Shown: in pieces, positions 42,934 to 51,895 of the stretch
Numbering within the stretch: the first letter of the stretch is position 1
Layout: each line of letters begins with the position of its first letter
The notes under the pieces: generated by a model
The model's input: the letters and a program-made list of their open reading frames with translations, nothing else
Database searches by the model: none
What the model was told of the DNA's origin: nothing
Made by a program: the position numbers and the translations under genes
Assembly (NCBI GenBank): GCA_964611275.1
Contig: CAZSZS010000037.1
Span: 1-58,281 of the forward strand
DNA from: WJMT01 sp964611275
Lineage (GTDB): Bacteria > Acidobacteriota > Aminicenantia > Aminicenantales > Aminicenantaceae
Direction of reading: 5' to 3'
Length of the DNA stretch: 58,281 nucleotides

Positions 42934-43263
42934 CTATTTTTCAAATCCGAAGAGACCGTCAATAGGAACGGATATCATTTTGGCGATACCTGTTTTCTTA
43001 TGATAGCCGGTGACATCCTTCAGAACTTCGTCTATATCTATGATCATATCTTTATCTGTGACCATCAAAATGGTCTTGTTGGTGGGACTGCTTCCGGCGA
43101 AAAAATCTCTCAATCCGGCAAAAATGGGGATGTCATGACTGACAATATGGCCCATTCCCACAGAATCAAGAATCGTAGCGCCGGGTACTCCGATTTCCAG
43201 GAAAGCGGAAAGAAGGTCGTCCAGATATTCGATCTTGTTAAGGAAAATGATGATGAGCTTCAT
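42934..43263 (-). CDS. PII-like small regulatory protein
   Basis: 109 aa from the ATG at 43263, chosen because GAGAGGGAA precedes it; the frame is open 13 codons further. The fold pattern is that of PII/CutA-like trimers: beta (KLIIIFLNKIEYLDDLLSAF), then helix, ILDSVGMGHIV, and a second half with KTILMVTDKD. The segment where PII has its T-loop is short (DIPIFAGLRDFFAGSSPTN) and lacks the uridylylated Tyr. It is the last gene of an operon with a PTS EIIA and two cation antiporters, so it probably modulates their activity in response to a nucleotide (inferred). Confidence 0.7.
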   Translation of the reverse strand: MKLIIIFLNKIEYLDDLLSAFLEIGVPGATILDSVGMGHIVSHDIPIFAGLRDFFAGSSPTNKTILMVTDKDMIIDIDEVLKDVTGYHKKTGIAKMISVPIDGLFGFEK

Positions 43264-43279
43264 CTTAAAGTTCCCTCTC

Positions 43280-43747
43280 TTAACTGAAATGTCTGTTTTC
43301 ATACTCTGTGAAGACGTCTATGACATTCTGGCTGTTTTTGCATGTCATTAATTTTTTTCTGAGTTTCCTATCATGTAAGATGCGGGAGAGTCTTGCCAGA
43401 AAAGTGATCTGGGTGTTGACTTTTTTTTCAGGGCACAGAAGAAGAAATACCAGGCGGACCGGTTTTCCATCCAGTGCCTCAAAGCCCACACTTTTTTCTG
43501 TGATTCCGAAAGCAAAATACACCTGCTGGCTTTTTTTGGACCTTGCATGAGGGATGGCCACATGGTTTCCGATGGCAGTGGTCTCGATCTTTTCCCTGTT
43601 AATGAGATTTTGAATAGCCTCTTCCTTATCAATCTCAGGATATTTGTCTGTTATAAGGCCTAAGAGTTCCTCTATGATTTCCTGTTTTTTTTCTTTGAGA
43701 AGAGGGATCTTTATGCAGTCTTTATCCAAATATTGAGAAATACGCAT
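43280..43747 (-). CDS. PTS EIIA domain protein (fructose/nitrogen type, PtsN-like)
   Basis: 155 aa. The phosphorylated His is in AIPHAR (His67), after GNHVA. The rest (VYFAFGITEKSVGFEALDGK, LLCPEKKVNTQITFLARLSR) fits EIIA of the fructose/Ntr family. There is no EIIB or EIIC partner nearby, which points to regulation rather than sugar uptake. EIIA-Ntr is known to control potassium transport in enterobacteria. The start overlaps the stop of the antiporter gene by one base (TAATG). Confidence 0.9.
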   Translation of the reverse strand: MRISQYLDKDCIKIPLLKEKKQEIIEELLGLITDKYPEIDKEEAIQNLINREKIETTAIGNHVAIPHARSKKSQQVYFAFGITEKSVGFEALDGKPVRLVFLLLCPEKKVNTQITFLARLSRILHDRKLRKKLMTCKNSQNVIDVFTEYENRHFS

Positions 43748-45075
43748 TACGAACTCCTTTGGACATGGGTCTCGCCTACTTTTTTCAAACCGTATTTAAA
43801 GGCGATGGGTCCTATAATCTGGTTCATAATAATGGCTGCCACTAATATGGTCTGGACAGAAGGGCCTATTTCAGGAAACCGCCGGGCGACTTCTGTGAGC
43901 AGCCCTAAACTGACTCCAGCTTGGGTAATAAAACCCAGCCACACATTTTTATATATTTTTGGCTTGTTTTTTGCAAGTCTGCCGCTCACAGAGGAACCGG
44001 CATAGATGAAGATAAGACGGACTAAGAAAACGACCAATCCCAGAAGCCACCCGGTGCGGAGCACGTTCAAGTTCATTGATGCCCCGGTTATGGCAAAAAA
44101 GGCAATATAGATAGGGAGAGAGATCCGGTCCATTCGTTCCAGAAAGTTGTCTCCATGTTTTGAAAAGTTCTGCACAGTAAAGCCGGCTGCCATGCAGATG
44201 AGAAGAGGTTCCAGTTCCAGGCGGATGTCAAAGACCCGGTGCAGATAATCTCCAAGCAGGTGTGAAAATTCGATCACAATAAATCCCGTAGCAATGATAA
44301 CCACCGGAAATTCCACATGGACTTTTTCTATGAGAAAAACAATGAGTTTTCCCAATAGGAAGCCGAGCAGAAAAGCAACGGTGATTTTAAAAAGGAGGGA
44401 AAGTACCAGCAGTAAATTCAATCCGCCTTTGCCCGCAATAAAGACTTGAACGACAGAGATAACCACGGCAAACAGTATGATAATAAAGACATCCATGGCC
44501 ACGGATACGCTGAGGACAATATCCGTATAGCGTCCTTTGGCTTTTGTCTCACTGATAATGGCAATGGCCGAAGAAGGCGAGCGGGCGACGGCAATGGTTC
44601 CGAATATGGCTGAGACAGCCAGTCTTAAGGTCAAGCTAAAATCATCCATGAAGGGCATTGCGCCGGACAGTAAAAAGACGACGAGGGTCGTTCCGCAAAG
44701 GACCACCACCGTCACTCCGGATACATAGTAAACGATGGATTTAAGGATTTTTCGCAGATTTGATATTCGCAGTTCTCCTCCTGCGCAAAAGGCAATAAAC
44801 GCAAGAGCTAGTTTGTTTATAAAACTGAGGCTGTTCACTTCCGAAAGAGAGTATAAGTTCAGAAAAAAAGGACCCATGAACAGACCTGCCAGAATATACC
44901 CCACGATTCGAGGGAGACCGATTCTCTCTAAAAGAAAGCCAAAACAATAGGCGGCCAGAAGGATGAGGCCTAGAATAAGAGCAGGGCATTTTTTCTGGAA
45001 GTCGCCTAAATTAAAATGAATGATCAGCATCACAGTAGTGATGATAAGAATGAGACCTAATATTCTGTTTGTCAT
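43747..45075 (-). CDS. Cation:proton antiporter (CPA2 type)
   Basis: 442 aa with about twelve transmembrane helices. The conserved membrane segments include LERIGLPRIVGYILAGLFMG, FIAFCAGGELRISNLRKILK and GTIAVARSPSSAIAIISETK, which resemble Kef/NhaP-type exchangers (CPA2). No C-terminal Trk-N/RCK domain is present. It exchanges Na+ or K+ for protons across the inner membrane (family role). It overlaps the upstream antiporter by 4 bp (ATGA) and the EIIA gene by 1 bp, so all are translated together. Confidence 0.88.
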   Translation of the reverse strand: MTNRILGLILIITTVMLIIHFNLGDFQKKCPALILGLILLAAYCFGFLLERIGLPRIVGYILAGLFMGPFFLNLYSLSEVNSLSFINKLALAFIAFCAGGELRISNLRKILKSIVYYVSGVTVVVLCGTTLVVFLLSGAMPFMDDFSLTLRLAVSAIFGTIAVARSPSSAIAIISETKAKGRYTDIVLSVSVAMDVFIIILFAVVISVVQVFIAGKGGLNLLLVLSLLFKITVAFLLGFLLGKLIVFLIEKVHVEFPVVIIATGFIVIEFSHLLGDYLHRVFDIRLELEPLLICMAAGFTVQNFSKHGDNFLERMDRISLPIYIAFFAITGASMNLNVLRTGWLLGLVVFLVRLIFIYAGSSVSGRLAKNKPKIYKNVWLGFITQAGVSLGLLTEVARRFPEIGPSVQTILVAAIIMNQIIGPIAFKYGLKKVGETHVQRSS

Positions 45076-46310
45076 TTGTTTTTTTTGGTTATATCTGGCC
45101 GATTTCTGAAATCAATGGGGACAGGTTGTTCAAGCAGGGAAAGGATAAGCTTTGGGCTTATGAATTCGTTTATGATCATGGATATAACGACCACTGTGAC
45201 CAAATAGTCCGACAATGAAGGATAAAAAATCGAGAAGCTGATAATAATGGCTACGGCAAAGCCCCCTTCTGATAAAAGCCCCAGCCCTGTGCTCCATGGG
45301 ACATGGAAGTCAAATTTAAAGGAACGTGTGGCGGCAAATACGCCCATAAGTTTTGCCAGCAGTCTGGATAGAAAGTAAAATCCTGTGATGATGAGAATAA
45401 AGTTGAAATCAAGTTTCCAGCTGGCACCAATGATCACGAGTATTATGATGTAGATAGATTTTTCAGAATGCACCATGATTTCAAGAGCTCTCAATCTGTG
45501 TCTGCAGAAATTAGCAATGATCAATCCGGATATGAATCCAATAAGAAGGGGAGAATTGTTGGTTTTCATGGCCAGCCCTCCGCCGAATAAGACTGACCCT
45601 AGGATGAGTACGATAAATTCCTGCTGGGAGAATCTGACTTTGCTTAAGATGATAAATATGAGAGCTGTGATCATTCCTATGGTCAGGGCCAGAAGAAGCC
45701 ACTTTAAAGAAGCCGTTAAGTCGAATTTTGTGCTTCCTGATAGAGGAAAGACAATAAAAGTCAGTGAAAAGAGAGCCAGTGCAAAAATACCGTCTATGCC
45801 TGCAATGTAGTTGAGGAGAGAGAACAATCTGGGATTTTTGAACCTATAGTTATTGCATACGATTGCAAGGGCGGATTGAGCCGTACACACTGAAGCACTG
45901 CCTAAAGCAAAAGAAAGAATGAGAACGGTTCTGACCGGAAGGGTGGAAAATGTCTTGAATGAGAAAAAAATGGCCGGAGTCACAACCAGAAAAGTAACAA
46001 AGGCTTGGATGGCTGAAATGGAGAAAAAGAGTCTTGGGAGATTCTTGATGCTTTTAAAGTCAAACTGGAGCCCGAAGAGAAATCCGATCCATGATAGACC
46101 AAAAAAAAGGAAAGGCTCTAAATTGATCAGGATTTTCGGGTCGATCATATTAAGCCCCATTTTGCCTAAAAGTATTCCCATGAATATGTACTCGGTACCT
46201 GTGAATATGATATTTCTGAAACCAAGGGGGAGCTTCCTGTTGAGAAAAGTAAGACGGGAGCCGATAAGGGCAATGATGGTGATGGTGATAATAGTGATGA
46301 GCAGTTTCAT
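45072..46310 (-). CDS. Cation:proton antiporter (second copy in operon)
   Basis: 412 aa from the ATG at 46310. The frame is open 54 codons further, but that part runs through an intergenic repeat element and has no membrane character, so the shorter form starting MKLLITIITITII is preferred; no strong ribosome site is seen. About eleven to twelve helices, with FFGLSWIGFLFGLQFDFKSI, AIVCNNYRFKNPRLF and STGLGLLSEGGFAVAIIISF. It is a distant relative of the next gene. Two different antiporter subunits encoded together could form a heteromer, but this is speculation. Confidence 0.82.
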   Translation of the reverse strand: MKLLITIITITIIALIGSRLTFLNRKLPLGFRNIIFTGTEYIFMGILLGKMGLNMIDPKILINLEPFLFFGLSWIGFLFGLQFDFKSIKNLPRLFFSISAIQAFVTFLVVTPAIFFSFKTFSTLPVRTVLILSFALGSASVCTAQSALAIVCNNYRFKNPRLFSLLNYIAGIDGIFALALFSLTFIVFPLSGSTKFDLTASLKWLLLALTIGMITALIFIILSKVRFSQQEFIVLILGSVLFGGGLAMKTNNSPLLIGFISGLIIANFCRHRLRALEIMVHSEKSIYIIILVIIGASWKLDFNFILIITGFYFLSRLLAKLMGVFAATRSFKFDFHVPWSTGLGLLSEGGFAVAIIISFSIFYPSLSDYLVTVVVISMIINEFISPKLILSLLEQPVPIDFRNRPDITKKNK

Positions 46311-46353
46311 TGAACCCGGATTGTTTTTTATTATCAATGATTTTTGTCTTTCA

Positions 46354-46553
46354 GGCAAGCCGAAATGAAAATCAGGTGTGGTTTGTGCTCCCTTCAGATT
46401 TTTAACGCCATTCTTCTTCGTTTTTCTCGGCGGTTCCGTAACTCCCCCCGTCCGTGGGTCAGACATACTCACCGTCCGGCTTCACCGGATACCCTCGAAA
46501 AGCCTCATCTGAAGGCTAAATCTTCAATGTCGCTTCAACCACACCTGATTTTC
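46354..46553 (+). repeat. Intergenic MITE-like element, copy 1
   Basis: A perfect 15-bp inverted repeat GAAAATCAGGTGTGG marks the ends (46367-46381 and 46539-46553). The left end continues inward as TTTGTGCTCCCTTC and outward as GGCAAGCCGA; the right end continues inward as TTGAAGCGACATTGAAGAT (read from the end). Both end types recur in opposite order at 54214-54382 with a different interior. There is no coding capacity. Confidence 0.65.
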
Positions 46554-46780
46554 TTAATGTTAAAAGGTTATGTGGTTTGTGCTCCCGACTTTCATCAAAC
46601 TGGCAAGTTCTTCAGCCCGCTGATTTTCCCCCGCGAGTAAAATCAGCTTATTCCTCGGCTCGCTCCCCTCTGTGAGGAACCATGCCCGCTCGCCTCCGGA
46701 TGACTTCAGAACCACCCAGCCTGCCTGAAAGTCTGAGTTCTGCATGATTTTATCTATCCAACAGAAAAAGCGCAGTCCCT

Positions 46781-46816
46781 ATGAAATTAAGGTGTGGACG
46801 TGGCGACATTAAAAAT
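46781..46816 (+). repeat. Solitary right-end copy of the intergenic element
   Basis: TGAAATTAAGGTGTGG followed by a GGCGACATTAAAAAT segment matches the right end of the elements at 46354-46553 and 54214-54382. It sits 20 bp before the promoter of the GH127 gene. Confidence 0.5.
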
Positions 46817-46835
46817 TTTTAACGCATGAAAAATT

Positions 46836-46864
46836 TTGTTTTTCAATGGATATGATGATATAAA
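46836..46864 (+). promoter_or_regulatory. Promoter of the GH127-rhamnose operon
   Basis: TTGTTT (46836-46841), a 17-bp spacer, and TATAAA (46859-46864). The GH127 start codon at 46908 lies 43 bp downstream, which excludes the earlier in-frame ATG at 46836. Confidence 0.65.
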
Positions 46865-46907
46865 ATGTAGCTGGATAACCCATAACAAAAAGAGACAGGG
46901 AGAAAAC

Positions 46908-48986
46908 ATGAAAAAAACAATATATAAGTCTGGCATTGTTTTTATGGTTCTTATTTTTACGGCTGTCCTTTGCAGAAAAGAAGGACAGGTCTCAGTGGTA
47001 AAGGTCCCTCCTGTTGATGTTAAGAACAATCACTATACAAGCAACCGGGAGCCTTTGCTTCGAACACCTTTTATCAAACTGCCCGTGGGGCTGGTCAAGC
47101 CCAAAGGATGGCTGCTGCGGCAGCTCCGACTCCAGGCGGATGGATTCCATGGGCATCTTGACGAATTAAGCGAGTTCCTGAACAAAGAAAACAATGCATG
47201 GCTTGATCCTGAAGGGAAAGGTGAAAGGGGATGGGAAGAAGAACCCTACTGGCTTAAAGGATTCAGCAACTGCGGTTATCTTCTCGGTGATGAGAGAATG
47301 ATCAAGGAGTCTCTTGTATGGATCGAGGGGGCTCTGAGAAGCCAGCACCCGGACGGCTGGTTTGGTCCGGCTTTTAGAAGCGGCGGAGCCGCTACAAAAC
47401 TCAAAGGGCGAACAGATTTATGGCCCAATATGATCATGCTGTTCTGCCTTCAGGATTACTATGAATACACAGGCGGTAAAGATGAACGGGTCATTTCTTT
47501 GATGACAGACTATTTTGCCTATCTGTCCGAAATACCGGATGAGGAATTCCTGGTGGGTTACTGGCCCAGGATGAGGGCAGGGGATATGCTGTTCAGTGTG
47601 ATCTGGCTGTACAACCGAACAGGTGAAGAATGGCTTCTTGATTTTGCCCGAAAAGTCCATCGGAATACAGCCGAGTGGGAAGAGGATGTTATAAACTGGC
47701 ATAATGTAAACATTTCTCAGGGTTTCGGAGAGCCGGCAACATTTTATCAGGTTTCCAAGGATGAGAAACACCTTAAGGCAGCTGATAGAAACTGGCAGAA
47801 GGTCAGAGACCTCTACGGGCAGGTCCCGGGAGGAATGTTCGGAGGGGATGAGAACTGCCGGGAAGGGTATTCAGGCCCCAGACAGGCTATAGAGACCTGC
47901 GGAATGGTAGAGATGATGCTTTCAGAGGAAACCCTTCTTATGATATCGGGGGATATCCGGTGGGCAGACCGTTGTGAGGATGTGGCATTCAATTCATATC
48001 CGGCCTCTATGACCGCTGATTTGAAAGCGCTCCGTTATTTGACAGCCCCAAATATGGTTCTCTCAGACAGCCAAAGCAAATCGCCCGGCCTTCAGAATGG
48101 AGGGCCTATGCTCTGGATGAATCCGCACAAACACCGCTGCTGCCAGCACAATTCAGGTCACGGTTGGCCCTATTTCACCGAGCATCTCTGGGCTGCTACT
48201 CATGATAACGGACTGAGCGCGGTGATTTATGCTCCTTCAGAGGTCACAGCTGAAGTGGGAGAGGGGACAAAAGTAACGGTTTCGGAAATAACTCATTATC
48301 CATTCGATGAGAACATAGAATTCGTGATTTCCACACCGGAAAAAGTGGATTTCCCTCTTTATTTGAGGATTCCGGGATGGTGCCGGAAAGCCGAACTTGA
48401 GATAAACGGAAAAGCCAGGGAGGTGATATCAAATCCTGGTTCCTTTTTGTGTGTCAACCGAAAGTGGCGGAACGGAGATAAAGTGAACCTTAAGTTGGTT
48501 ATGAATGTGAGCATCACCCATTGGACCAAAAATCTTGATTGTGTGTCCATCAACCGGGGGCCTCTGACCTATTCGCTTAAAATCGGAGAGAAATATGTCC
48601 GCCATGGAGGAACAGACAAATGGCCGGCCTGGGAGATCTATCCGACTTCAGATTGGAACTATGGGATACTGTTAAAAGATGGAGTGCCCGCCGAGGGCGT
48701 GGAGGTTACGGAACAGCCTTGGCCTGAAGATGATCAGCCTTTTAAAGCGGCTTCAGCCCCTATAGAGATCAAGCTCAAGGCTAGAAAAATACCGGAATGG
48801 CAGCTCGATGAGTTAGGATTGGTTGGGGAAATACAGCAGAGTCCGGCACGAACGGATCAGCCTGTGGAGACCGTCATCTTGATTCCTATGGGATGTGCAC
48901 GGCTTCGAATATCTGCTTTTCCCTCCGTACTTACTGACGGCGCTGGATATAAATGGGAGAAACCGGAGAGGGGAGATGAATCATGA
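46908..48986 (+). CDS. Exported glycoside hydrolase, GH127-like (beta-L-arabinofuranosidase superfamily)
   Basis: 692 aa from the ATG at 46908, chosen for the CAGGGAGA site and the signal sequence that follows (IYKSGIVFMVLIFTAVLC); the frame is open 24 codons further but that part covers the promoter. An alpha/alpha barrel is followed by beta-sandwich domains. The metal/cysteine residues of GH127 appear as ETCGMVE and HRCCQHNSGHG (about residue 410), although the usual CCPxN is CCQHN. GH127 and relatives release beta-L-arabinofuranose from plant glycans using a Cys nucleophile. It heads an operon with the rhamnose genes, so rhamnogalacturonan-type substrates are plausible. Confidence 0.85.
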   Translation: MKKTIYKSGIVFMVLIFTAVLCRKEGQVSVVKVPPVDVKNNHYTSNREPLLRTPFIKLPVGLVKPKGWLLRQLRLQADGFHGHLDELSEFLNKENNAWLDPEGKGERGWEEEPYWLKGFSNCGYLLGDERMIKESLVWIEGALRSQHPDGWFGPAFRSGGAATKLKGRTDLWPNMIMLFCLQDYYEYTGGKDERVISLMTDYFAYLSEIPDEEFLVGYWPRMRAGDMLFSVIWLYNRTGEEWLLDFARKVHRNTAEWEEDVINWHNVNISQGFGEPATFYQVSKDEKHLKAADRNWQKVRDLYGQVPGGMFGGDENCREGYSGPRQAIETCGMVEMMLSEETLLMISGDIRWADRCEDVAFNSYPASMTADLKALRYLTAPNMVLSDSQSKSPGLQNGGPMLWMNPHKHRCCQHNSGHGWPYFTEHLWAATHDNGLSAVIYAPSEVTAEVGEGTKVTVSEITHYPFDENIEFVISTPEKVDFPLYLRIPGWCRKAELEINGKAREVISNPGSFLCVNRKWRNGDKVNLKLVMNVSITHWTKNLDCVSINRGPLTYSLKIGEKYVRHGGTDKWPAWEIYPTSDWNYGILLKDGVPAEGVEVTEQPWPEDDQPFKAASAPIEIKLKARKIPEWQLDELGLVGEIQQSPARTDQPVETVILIPMGCARLRISAFPSVLTDGAGYKWEKPERGDES

Positions 48987-50469
48987 TTCTTTTCTCGCTT
49001 TCGACATAGGCGCTGAAAGCGGAAGAGCCCTTTTGGGCACACTGGAAAAAGAGGAGATTCGGGTCAAGGAGATTTGTCGATTTCAGAATAAGATGATCTC
49101 TAAAGGAGGCCGTGTTTATTGGGATGTACACCATCTGTTCGAAGAAATAACAAAGGGTATAAGGGAGTGCGTCCGTGAAAACAAAGGCCCCGTCTTTAGT
49201 ATTGGAATAGATACATGGGGCGTGGACTTTGGCTTGTTCGATAAAAGAGGCCATCTCCTTTTACTTCCCTTTGCCTACAGGGACAAGCGCAACAAGAAAG
49301 CCATGGAGGAATTCTTAGAAAAAATACCCCCCAAACAGGTATATAATCTGACCGGGATCCAGTTTCTTCAGTTCAATTCGCTGTTTCAGCTTCATGCTTT
49401 GAGGACTCAAAATCCTGAAATCATAACGAAAGCCAAAGATCTCCTGTTTATGCCGGATATTTTTAATTATTTTCTCACCGGGGAGATGGCCACTGAGTTT
49501 TCCTACGCCACCACATCACAGCTTTTCAATCCCCGCAAAGACGGGTGGGAGGAGCAGCTTTTTAAGATTTTGGATGTGCCCGTATCCCTGATGCAGGCTG
49601 TGGAAACGGCCGGAAAGATTCTCGGTCCTGTAAAAGGATCCGTGGCAAAGGAAACCGGAGTTGCGTCTGTTCCCGTGATACTGACAGCCACACACGATAC
49701 AGCCTCGGCCGTGGCTGCCGCGCCGGCTCGGGGAATAGACTGGGCTTTTATAAGCTCGGGCACCTGGTCTATTATGGGCATTGAATTAGACTCTCCCCTT
49801 ATCAGTGAAGATAGCTACGAACTGAATTTCACCAATGAAGGAGGAATGGGACACAAGTTTAGACTATCTAAAAATATTACCGGATTGTGGCTGCTTCAGG
49901 AATGCAGGAAAAGATGGAGTGGGCGCCAAAACACTGAATACGGAGAGTTGATAAGAACAGTGGATTCAGCTAAGCCTTTTCGGTCTCTCATTGATCCTGA
50001 CTGCCCTTTGTTTTTAAAACCGGCAGATATGACAGAAGCTATAAGTGATTTCTGCCAAAAAACAGGCCAGCCTCCTCCGGAGACTGTTTCCGAATTCGTC
50101 CGCTGTGTGCTGGAAAGCCTGGCATTCAAATACAAATATGTGTTTGAGGAGCTTTGTTCTTTCTGCAACAGGCAAATAAGCAAAGTCCACATCATAGGCG
50201 GTGGTTCCCGCAACAGGGTTCTCTGCCAGTATTCCGCTGATGCACTGGGCCTTCCTGTGATCTCAGGCCCGGCTGAAGCTACGGCTGTGGGCAACATCAT
50301 GATACAGGCTTTGTCTGCCGGTAAGGTGGATTCCATAGAGAGGGCGAGGGATATGATTTCAACCTCTTTTGACCTTCGGGTTTATGACCCGGAAGGGAGT
50401 GAAGAATGGGAGAGGAATTATAACCGTTTTAAGAATGTATGCAGGGAGAGCCCTAACATAAAGAGATAG
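48976..50469 (+). CDS. rhaB: Rhamnulokinase
   Basis: 497 aa from the ATG at 48976, chosen for the GGAGAGGGG site; it overlaps the GH127 gene by 11 bp. FGGY-kinase segments are clear: FLAFDIGAESGRALLG (phosphate 1), GIDTWGVDFGLFDKRG, RDKRNKKAMEEF, SSGTWSIMGIEL, and HIIGGGSRNRVLCQYSADAL (adenosine). DTWGVDFGL and the GAESGRA start are typical of rhamnulokinase rather than xylulo- or fuculokinase. It phosphorylates L-rhamnulose to rhamnulose 1-phosphate in the cytosol. The aldolase (RhaD) is not in the window. Confidence 0.93.
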   Translation: MNHDSFLAFDIGAESGRALLGTLEKEEIRVKEICRFQNKMISKGGRVYWDVHHLFEEITKGIRECVRENKGPVFSIGIDTWGVDFGLFDKRGHLLLLPFAYRDKRNKKAMEEFLEKIPPKQVYNLTGIQFLQFNSLFQLHALRTQNPEIITKAKDLLFMPDIFNYFLTGEMATEFSYATTSQLFNPRKDGWEEQLFKILDVPVSLMQAVETAGKILGPVKGSVAKETGVASVPVILTATHDTASAVAAAPARGIDWAFISSGTWSIMGIELDSPLISEDSYELNFTNEGGMGHKFRLSKNITGLWLLQECRKRWSGRQNTEYGELIRTVDSAKPFRSLIDPDCPLFLKPADMTEAISDFCQKTGQPPPETVSEFVRCVLESLAFKYKYVFEELCSFCNRQISKVHIIGGGSRNRVLCQYSADALGLPVISGPAEATAVGNIMIQALSAGKVDSIERARDMISTSFDLRVYDPEGSEEWERNYNRFKNVCRESPNIKR

Positions 50470-50496
50470 AGGATCTATGATTTATAGGAGATGGAC

Positions 50497-51765
50497 ATGA
50501 AATTTCAAAAAAGTGAAAAAGCCTATAAGGAAGCCATAAAAAAGTACAGGGATATTGGTTCTGATACAGAAAAAGCTGTCGAAAAATTAAAGGATATTTC
50601 CATCTCCATTCACTGCTGGCAGGGAGATGATGTGGCCGGATTCGAAAAACCCGGTTCTCAGCTCAAAGGAGGGGGGATTCAGGTCACAGGAAGTTATCCG
50701 GGAAGGGCAAGGACAGTGACAGAACTCCGTCAGGATTTGGAAAAAGTCTATTCTCTGTTACCCGGAAGTCACCGACTGAATCTTCATGCCATCTATGGAG
50801 AGTTCGGAGACACCTTCATAGACAGGGATAAGATAGAACCCGAACATTTCAGAGGATGGATTCACTGGGCTAAAGACAAAAGGCTTAAGCTGGACTTCAA
50901 CTGCACGTGTTTCTCTCATCCTTTAGCTGATACCGGTTATACCCTGAGCTCCAAGGATGAAAATATACGTCAATTCTGGATAGAGCATGTCGAGAGATGC
51001 CGGAGGATAGGCTCGTTTATGGGGCGGGAACTTGAAAGTCCTTGTGTTCACAATATATGGATTCCGGACGGATCCAAGGACATTCCTGTTGATAGAAAAG
51101 GGCACAGAGACCTGCTAAGAGAAACTCTGGATGAGATATTCAAAGAGGAGTATCCGTATGAGGAGCTTAAAGACTCCTTGGAAAGCAAGCTTTTCGGAAT
51201 CGGCAGCGAATCCTATGTGGTCGGGTCTCATGAATTTTATCTGGGATACGCGCTGACAAAAAATAAGATGATATGCATTGACACGGGACACTTCCATCCC
51301 ACAGAAAACATAGGAGATAAGATCTCGGCAGTGCTTCAGTTCTCCGATGAGATCCTTCTTCATGTCAGCCGTGGTGTCAGATGGGATAGTGACCATGTCG
51401 CTGTTTTGGATGACAGCACACGGAACCTTTTTGAAGAAGTGGTCCGGGGCGATTATTTGGATAGGGTACACATCGCTCTTGATTTTTTTGATGCCAGTTT
51501 GAACCGTGTGGGAGCCTGGGTCATAGGGGCCAGAGCTGTTTTAAAGGCCGCTCTATCAGCTCTTCTCGAGCCCAGGGAAAGGCTTTTAGAGGCGGAAAAC
51601 AGGGGTGATTATTTTTCCCGGCTGGCACTTCTCGAAGAGCTCAAAACCATGCCTCTCGGGGCTGTATGGGATTATTTTTGTCTTATGATGGATGTTCCGC
51701 CAGGACAGGAATTCATCAAGGAGATCATCCGGTATGATACCAGTGTAAGCCGGAAAAGAGGCTGA
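50497..51765 (+). CDS. rhaA: L-rhamnose isomerase
   Basis: 422 aa from the ATG at 50497, which has AGGAG 6 bp upstream; an ATG at 50491 directly abuts that site. Signature segments of RhaA are present: SIHCWQGDDVAGFE, LDFNCTCFSHPLADTGYTL, VHNIWIPDG, HEFYLGYALT, IDTGHFHPTEN and VSRGVRWDSDHV. The metal-binding His/Asp/Glu residues within them look intact. It converts L-rhamnose to L-rhamnulose. It follows rhaB after 27 bp, and together they give the first two steps of rhamnose use. Confidence 0.95.
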   Translation: MKFQKSEKAYKEAIKKYRDIGSDTEKAVEKLKDISISIHCWQGDDVAGFEKPGSQLKGGGIQVTGSYPGRARTVTELRQDLEKVYSLLPGSHRLNLHAIYGEFGDTFIDRDKIEPEHFRGWIHWAKDKRLKLDFNCTCFSHPLADTGYTLSSKDENIRQFWIEHVERCRRIGSFMGRELESPCVHNIWIPDGSKDIPVDRKGHRDLLRETLDEIFKEEYPYEELKDSLESKLFGIGSESYVVGSHEFYLGYALTKNKMICIDTGHFHPTENIGDKISAVLQFSDEILLHVSRGVRWDSDHVAVLDDSTRNLFEEVVRGDYLDRVHIALDFFDASLNRVGAWVIGARAVLKAALSALLEPRERLLEAENRGDYFSRLALLEELKTMPLGAVWDYFCLMMDVPPGQEFIKEIIRYDTSVSRKRG

Positions 51766-51895
51766 ACTTCTAAGCAGGAAAAAATATTTTTTGAGTCAAA
51801 ATTCATCAAGAAAAATTCAATAAATATTTGACTTTTACTTCCATATAGGAAAAAATCCAAAGAGAAAAACTTTACTGTTTTATGTGGAGGATTTC

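Larger units (their letters stand above)
46311..46907. other. Long non-coding region with repeat elements
   Basis: 597 bp without a convincing gene. It contains a complete two-ended element (46354-46553), a second partial copy of its left end at about 46569-46590, a solitary right-end copy at 46781-46816, and the promoter of the GH127-rhamnose operon at 46836-46864. A 61-codon frame on the minus strand (46560-46745) has no ribosome site. Confidence 0.6.

Noticed and set aside
46311..46472. N-terminal extension of the second antiporter
   Set aside because: The extra 54 codons run through the left part of the repeat element and encode no membrane segment. The start at 46310 begins directly with helix 1.
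46560..46745. 61-codon open frame on the minus strand in the repeat region
   Set aside because: It has no ribosome site, runs into the repeat copy at about 46569-46590 and matches no family I know. It may be a gene remnant, but it cannot be supported.
46836..46907. Upstream in-frame ATG of the first GH127 gene
   Set aside because: It overlaps a TTGTTT-17-TATAAA promoter, and the ATG at 46908 has both a ribosome site and a signal peptide.
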